A program made the position numbers and the translations under genes. From Bombyx mori (taxonomy: Eukaryota > Arthropoda > Insecta > Lepidoptera > Bombycidae), in the NCBI RefSeq assembly GCF_030269925.1, contig NC_085128.1:10604501-10668500 (forward strand): a stretch of DNA of 64,000 nucleotides, in the 5' to 3' direction. Shown piece after piece: positions 58,502-64,000 of the stretch (positions within the stretch are counted from its first letter, which is position 1; each line of letters starts with the position of its first letter). Below the pieces are notes generated by a model. The model was not told the DNA's origin. It saw only the letters and a list, made by a program, of their open reading frames with translations, and did not search any database.

Positions 58502-59349
58502 TAAAATCTCACCAGCAAAATATAAAAACAATAAAAGTTACAATTCGCGAAACGGTATAAAGAAGCGTTTTATTAGTGAAAACAAAAACCAGATTGTATA
58601 AAAATGTTCCAACTTCAAATGTCAGAATACTAGTGCAGTCGTGTTTTGGAGATTCGGAGGTATGCCATCCAAGGGTATGCAGGAATGCAACGCGGCATGG
58701 CCTCAGTTTTTCATGAAAGTGATAATTGCCTGAATAAGACGATTGAAGAAATAAACATCTTTTCAAATCTGAAAAATATTATGAAGCGAATCTCTACAAA
58801 AAGCTAAACTGTAACTCCGAATCGAATCAGAGTTGATTGAACAAAAGACGACTAGTGTATCGAGAAAAGTTCAAAACAATGACATTACATTTGTTTGTCC
58901 TATCACGCGTCACTGAATAACAAACAAACGTGAAACATTAATAGGGTCGTACCTCTAGAGGTTTAACACAATATAAACTTATCAAACGAACTGGTCATTT
59001 AAAGTTGAGTTACTAGTACTGCTGAAAACTTTGAGATTACGCTAGTATCGTTCATGGAAATTCGACCAATTTGAATAGAAGAATCAAGCGTGAATGTATT
59101 ATTACTTGTAATGCGTAAATTTCCTGAAGACATCAGCTTTTTGTTCGTGAAAGTTCATGAGTCTGTTAGATTTATATTGATATTTAAAAAATACTTCATA
59201 ATAAACAAGGTTTCTCTATCTAGATTCCGAAGTAAGATACAATTAAAAATGTTAGCACATTATTTAATTTTAACGTGTTTGGCAAAGACTTCCCTTATTT
59301 ATATTTCCATCCCTTGGGTACTAATTTGTAAGTATCTACATGATAATTA
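58502..59349. other. No gene seen
   Basis: Open frames at 58509-58766 (-) and 59090-59362 (+) lack recognisable motifs. Confidence 0.5.
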
Positions 59350-59532
59350 TTTTATTGTTTAGATGGGTAGACTAGCTCACAGCCCACCTGGTTAGCGGAG
59401 CCCATAGACATCTACAACGTAAATGCCGCCACCCACCTTGAGATATAAGTTCTAAGGTCTCAATAATGTTACAACGGCTGCCCCACCCTTCAAACCGAAA
59501 CGCATTACTGCTTCACGGCAGAAATAGGCAGA
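59350..59532 (-). repeat. Truncated Bm1-like SINE
   Basis: TTTATTGTTTAGATGGGTAG through GCTTCACGGCAGAAATAGGC; the SINE 5' end is missing. Confidence 0.83.
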
Positions 59533-60325
59533 GTTTCAATATTAGTGATAGATGTGTGGAAAAAATCATGTTGTTGTTTTATTCTATAACTACTTATCTA
59601 CAACAGATCGTCTATTTGATTTTATCAATGCATTGAATGAATATATAGCATTATCTTCAGTAACTTATTATAATCAGTAAATAGTTACCTATATTTAAAA
59701 AAAAAAATTGAAGTTATTTTACTCCTCCCTTTCCAATAATTAATACTAAAATTATAATCAAAGTTTCTGTGTTTGCCTATTAACAGAATGGTTCATTGTA
59801 AGCATTTGTCGGAATTATGTTTTGTAAACGCTTTCTTTTTACCTGCCACTTACACTTATATTTTAATTAATTATTAGTAATGTGTGTGAATTTGTAGGCA
59901 CTACGACATTAACATGTTAAAACTAGTTTTTTTTTAAATTATACGTCTATTGTTTTGGGTTATTCAAAGGCATTTTCTATTTAAAATTTTACTGTCAAGT
60001 TGAATTTTCGAACTGCGATGTCAAAAACCCCTCAACAGTCTAAAGCGCATTTGAAAGCGTGGGTGGTTTTTGATGAATTTCAAAATCTAATTGTCTAGAC
60101 GCAGTAGGAGTGATCGTATTAAATTAACTTTACCAATCAAAAACAACCTGAACGACCTCTATTCATTTGCTTTAAAATACCTGGTGTTTATTTACTTGAA
60201 GCATTAAGAAGTTAGATTAGTGTCCATTAGGAATTTGATACGATTCTAAGAAATCTCAATTTATTCAAAGAAGGGTTTCGCTAATAGATTTGGAACATTA
60301 AAAACAATATTCACTTTTATTTTGT

Positions 60326-60545
60326 TACTAGCGATCCGCCCTCGCTTCGCTTCGGAAACTGTAATTTATTATTGATTTCTCCGCCATTTAATGGATGATA
60401 ATATACATATAAACCTTCCTCTTCAATCACTCTATCTATTAAAAAAAACCGCATCAAAATCCGTTGCGTAGTTTTAAAGATTTAAGCATGCATAGGGATA
60501 TAGGGACAGAGAAAGCGACTTTGTTTTATACTATATAGTGATTAA
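60326..60545 (+). mobile_element. Short Helitron/MITE-like repeat
   Basis: ACTAGCGATCCGCCCTCGCT ... AAAGCGACTTTGTTTTATAC, the inverted partner of 1611-1816; ends about 75 bp before the dnc exon. Confidence 0.6.
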
Positions 60546-60620
60546 CGCTTAGCTCTAGTCTAATGTAATCAATATTTGAACCTCGCGATAGCAAGCAATA
60601 ACTTCGTTCTTTATTTACAG

Positions 60621-60722
60621 TCACGGAGAAGACCTGATTGTGACACCCTTCGCGCAAGTCCTGGCGAGCCTGCGTAGCGTCCGCAACAACTTTTTGTGTC
60701 TCACCAACGTGCCAGCTTCCAA
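60621..60722 (+). CDS. dnc: dunce/PDE4 internal exon, UCR1 core
   Basis: Third recognised dnc coding exon, 102 nt, acceptor CTTTATTTACAG (AG at 60619-60620) and donor CCAA/GTAAGT (GT at 60723-60724). The first T completes a split codon; then [20 protein letters not shown] and [13 protein letters not shown] follow, ending with AA. This is the conserved UCR1 core of PDE4, close to [23 protein letters not shown] in vertebrates. The phase-2/phase-2 structure matches the two exons before it and the candidate first exon ending at 35300. UCR1 pairs with UCR2 (not in this window) to regulate catalytic activity. The intron before it is 29.8 kb; the next exon lies beyond the window. A piggyBac-like MITE starts 118 bp after the donor. 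Confidence 0.95.
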
Positions 60723-60840
60723 GTAAGTCTGTTATAATTTTACAACAAATATGAGCCTCGTTTAAAATATTTGATTTTTAATCAAATCTAAAAACAAGTA
60801 TCTTAGTAATCAAGTATCTTGTTTTTTTTAAATCGATTAA

Positions 60841-61137
60841 CACGTTGACTGCCGTGTGGGTCACCGGTGCCCTTCGTCGCGCACTGAAGTAATTGTGTCG
60901 ATCTTTCTCCTCAGTTATATTACAGAGCACAGGAATACCTATTAGACTCTGTCTAGGAAAGTCGAATCAGAAGATTATGAGAATGAATCTGTTTCTCAGA
61001 GACTTAAAATACTAAAACATACACTAGAAACAAAATAAGGCAAAGTTAGGCAATTTAGGTGCTTAGTAAACAGAAATCGACATAATTACTTCAGGGCGCC
61101 GCGTAGGGCACCGGTGATCTACACGGCAGTCAACGTG
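60841..61137. mobile_element. piggyBac-like MITE with TTAA target duplication
   Basis: 297 bp flanked by TTAA on both sides (60837-60840 and 61138-61141). The ends are long inverted repeats of about 62 bp: CACGTTGACTGCCGTGTGG at the left and the complement of CTACACGGCAGTCAACGTG at the right, with a few mismatches. TTAA duplication and lack of a transposase mark a non-autonomous piggyBac-type element. Inserted 118 bp after the dnc donor at 60723. Confidence 0.8.
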
Positions 61138-61299
61138 TTAAAGTGGAAATAAAAGAATAAAATGGTTGTAAAAAAGGTACACAAACATATTTTTTTTATA
61201 TGACGGTCATATTTCACGTTGCCTTCGACTGATCCTCAATTTATAGAGCTATCAGAAAAAACAACAGCCCTGTGTCTTTTAATAGAGCCTGCTACTACT

Positions 61300-61515
61300 G
61301 GACTATGTTAATCCAGTGAATTTCACGCCGGATCTTCTCAGTGGGTCGCGATTCAGATCCGGTGGTAGATTCAGCGAAGCATTGCTCTTAGGCTCTGCTG
61401 TTAGGGCATATTTTAGCAAAAGCTTTCAGGCTGATCCGCGTGAGCTCGCCCACCGGCCAAGGCGTAGACAGAATAGCCTCTGAAGGCTACTGGCTGATAG
61501 ATAACAGAAAAAAAA
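61300..61515 (+). mobile_element. Diverged LINE 3' end
   Basis: CGCCGGATCTTCTCAGTGGG, GATCCGGTGGTAGATTC and GAATAGCCTCTGAAGGCTAC are collinear with the LINE 3' UTR, with substitutions and a short insertion. Lies in the dnc intron after the 60621 exon. Confidence 0.65.
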
Positions 61516-64000
61516 CATAACTATTAACAACAAAGTCAAAAGTGGATTGTCATTTTAGCAGTGTCCGTATGCTTTATTTAGGTTCATCTATTCACTCCTG
61601 GCTTCTCATAGTTTTTGATAACCGACTTCCGACACCGAAAAAGGAAAAGGTTATCAATTGGACATTTTTTTTAATTTGTATGTTAGCTTAGAACTTCTAA
61701 GTATACCGATTGTGATGTTTTTTTTTTGTATTTGAATGCTGTTTCTTTTGATTCTATCTGACCAGTACTAGTTTTTGATGTATCCTTAATATATTTAATT
61801 GATTTCGACTACATTTTATGGTGTGGGTGGTTTTTTTTTTGGTTTTTTTTTTTCTTAACACATAAATTAGAATCCCACGTCTCTTAGCATATTAGGGCTT
61901 AGTGCTAGGAAAAATATTAATTGTAAAACTTAAGGCATAATCGACTTAATATCACTGATTTTTGCTAGTTAAAATTCTTGAAACTCGAAACTCGATATAC
62001 CTACGCAACACGTCCGCAGTCAAACGAAAAATGCGTAAGATGTGGAATGTTGAAATTATACTCTCGTCGATATATTGCAAGCACGCTATTGATAGTTTAC
62101 GATTGAGTGATTAGGTCGATTATATGAATATGTTTTCAGTTTCTGTAATGCGTATTCACGAATGCTCATCAATGATAACCTCTAAGAAGTGGCTGGCTAC
62201 CTATACGTTGTTCAAGAGCACTAGCAATGGCCAACTTTAATCAGTTATTATTGTTATAAACAATATACTAAAAAATAAGTAATTTTACGTTTTGTTAAGT
62301 CATGAATGTTGAATATTCTTTTCCGTCAGACGCAGCCGTTATTTTACGATTGTGCAGTGACAACAAATTGTCGTTAATTATCAACTACCGCAATTTCAAA
62401 TTAACCTTTTAAAATTAAAACAACCATCAATACTTACCTCGTAAATATCAATGAAATGGCAATTAAATTATACCTTAAAATTATTACTCAAGAATGCAGA
62501 TGTGTGGCATTCTTGAAATGTCATCCAATACAATGTGTCATTTATCAACTAACAGTTCACGATATCCGTATCTCTTACGCAGTCAATGCTTTCGTCATAG
62601 TTTACAATATTATGCGCATGCGCAATACCAAGGTCAACGTTCAGCTGCGATCAATAAAATGGATGCGGTATCTGAGTTTGCTCACGTTGTTGTTAAGTTA
62701 CATAATTTGTACATGAATATGTTATTATTGTTTGGTTAACATTTCCTTTTAGGTGACTTTTCCTTGACTTTTCCTACTTTTTCATCACATTGAAAATATA
62801 ATTTTCATGTATTTTTGTCCAATGTATCTACTAATGTACCTTCCCTAAAGCCCACTAAGCCATTTGTATCTTTCATAAAACATGATTATTTAAAAAATGT
62901 ATTTACACATTTTTGTATGTATATAAAAATATATAACTCTAACACATAGAAATAAATATTAGTATACTACCAGCATTTTCATTCAGCGAAATTATTAATA
63001 TTAGTACTCTAGCTATAAATTAACTGATAAATAAAGTTATCGGAGTATGTACGATTAAAAGCTTTCGACGCGTTGATAGATATGTTCGATATGATGGGAA
63101 AGCTCCAGCTGTACACGTTTTCCGTTTTCCAGGAAAAAAACACTAAATTACAAAAGATAAGGTGAACGTAAAGTAAAAATTCCGCAAGCATGTATGGCTT
63201 GAAGTGGGCTATTCATATAACCATATTCAATGCTACAATGTTAAGTATGTTATTATATTACCTATGGATAAAGTAATAAGAAAAATCATACTAGTGAATT
63301 CAATGTGGTGGTACCTACTCAAAAGTTCTATCTTTAGAACTAACAAATTATAAATAGAGTAAAATGAATATCTATTTTAAAAAATCAGACGTACTGCAGG
63401 TCATCATTTCGTTGCTAATATAAAATCGATAAAGAATGCAGTCTGTAGTTGAGCAGACTCAAGTCACGTCCACATATTAACGACTCCGCGTGACCGCGAC
63501 GTAGTTTATGACGTAGCACAGCGTCGCATTATTTTCGTGGCCGATGACAAAATTGTAACGAGCACGCGATCATTGAATCATGCGCTCGAGCTAACGGCCC
63601 GGAACCACCCACCCTTTTACAAAAAACATGTGATATTCACTAATAAACATATTGAGTGCTGGCGGCTGCAAATATCACTCACGACTGAGGCTTGCTTTGT
63701 TATTCGAATAAGTATCGAAAGAATAATCCAATTCTAAAAGTACTCGATATCGAAACAAGACATTGAAATGTTTCTTATATCGAATAATCCCAACGCCCAC
63801 ATCTCATTTAGGTTTTCTTGATTGGACGTTAAGCGCGTACTAATTTTCAATTCTATCGAAACTCCCTCTGTCGTGTATTAATCACCAAGCGGTGAAAGCA
63901 ACACGGGCATTGTCATTGCGGTTTATTCCGTTTAGAACAAAAACATTATCTCCGGGAATGTCGTGTGATTTTAATTTCTCAGAATCTAAGGCATTCCATA
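61516..64000. other. Intron after the 60621 exon; no further exon seen
   Basis: The next PDE4 exon (rest of UCR1 and UCR2) was not found before the window ends. Overlapping short frames at 62456-62739 are unrecognised. A GC-richer patch at 63470-63610 holds TGACGTAG (about 63509). Confidence 0.5.

Larger units (their letters stand above)
30852..60620 (+). other. dnc: dunce 29.8-kb intron rich in mobile elements
   Basis: GT-AG intron (GTACGT ... TTACAG) that separates the microexon from the UCR1 core exon and contains the candidate first exon at 35080. Much of it is repeat debris listed separately. Insect genes with nested promoters often have such long 5' introns. Confidence 0.75.

Noticed and set aside
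62456..62739. Overlapping 86- and 81-codon frames as genes
   Set aside because: No motif, no splice context linking them to PDE4, and ordinary AT-rich codon use.

Overview
The window looks like lepidopteran genomic DNA, most probably silkworm (Bombyx mori or a close relative). It is AT-rich and full of short retroposons of the Bombyx type: about 20 copies of a Bm1-like SINE, many 3'-end fragments of one non-LTR retrotransposon, lepidopteran Helitron/MITE-like pieces and mariner and piggyBac remnants. The assignment rests on recognising these repeats and one conserved gene by eye; no database search was run.

The only host gene I can support is on the + strand: the 5' half of the cAMP-specific phosphodiesterase PDE4, called dunce (dnc) in insects. 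Three internal coding exons are firm. An exon at 28320..28514 encodes the start of regulatory domain UCR1, including the RRESF PKA site. A 36-nt microexon lies at 30816..30851. The next UCR1 exon, 60621..60722, encodes the [12 protein letters not shown] segment. All use GT-AG sites and join in phase 2. The catalytic domain must lie beyond base 64000. The 2.3-kb and 29.8-kb introns hold nearly everything else.

Three further segments look like alternative first coding exons. Each starts at an ATG in GC-richer DNA and ends at a GT donor in phase 2: 6021..6094 and 16322..16521 (could join the exon at 28320) and 35080..35300 (could join the exon at 60621). This resembles the multi-promoter layout known for PDE4 genes, in which each promoter gives a different N-terminus. 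The splices are inferred from phase and position, not from transcripts.

Layout: 0-6 kb, repeats; 6.0 kb, candidate first exon 1; 7.95-10.62 kb, a 5'-truncated LINE with an intact endonuclease/reverse transcriptase frame and target-site duplications; 11-15 kb, repeats including a SINE/LINE chimera; 15.3-16.6 kb, GC-rich promoter-like island and candidate exon 2; 17-28 kb, repeats, ending with an unassigned hairpin-ended element 66 bp from the UCR1 splice acceptor; 28.3 and 30.8 kb, dnc exons; 34.2-35.3 kb, a second GC-rich island with CRE-like motifs and candidate exon 3; 36-60 kb, one long intron full of mobile-element debris (foldback element, mariner remnant with an inverted duplication, nested hairpin-ended elements); 60.6 kb, dnc exon; 60.84 kb, a TTAA-flanked piggyBac-like MITE; then unremarkable AT-rich intron to the end.
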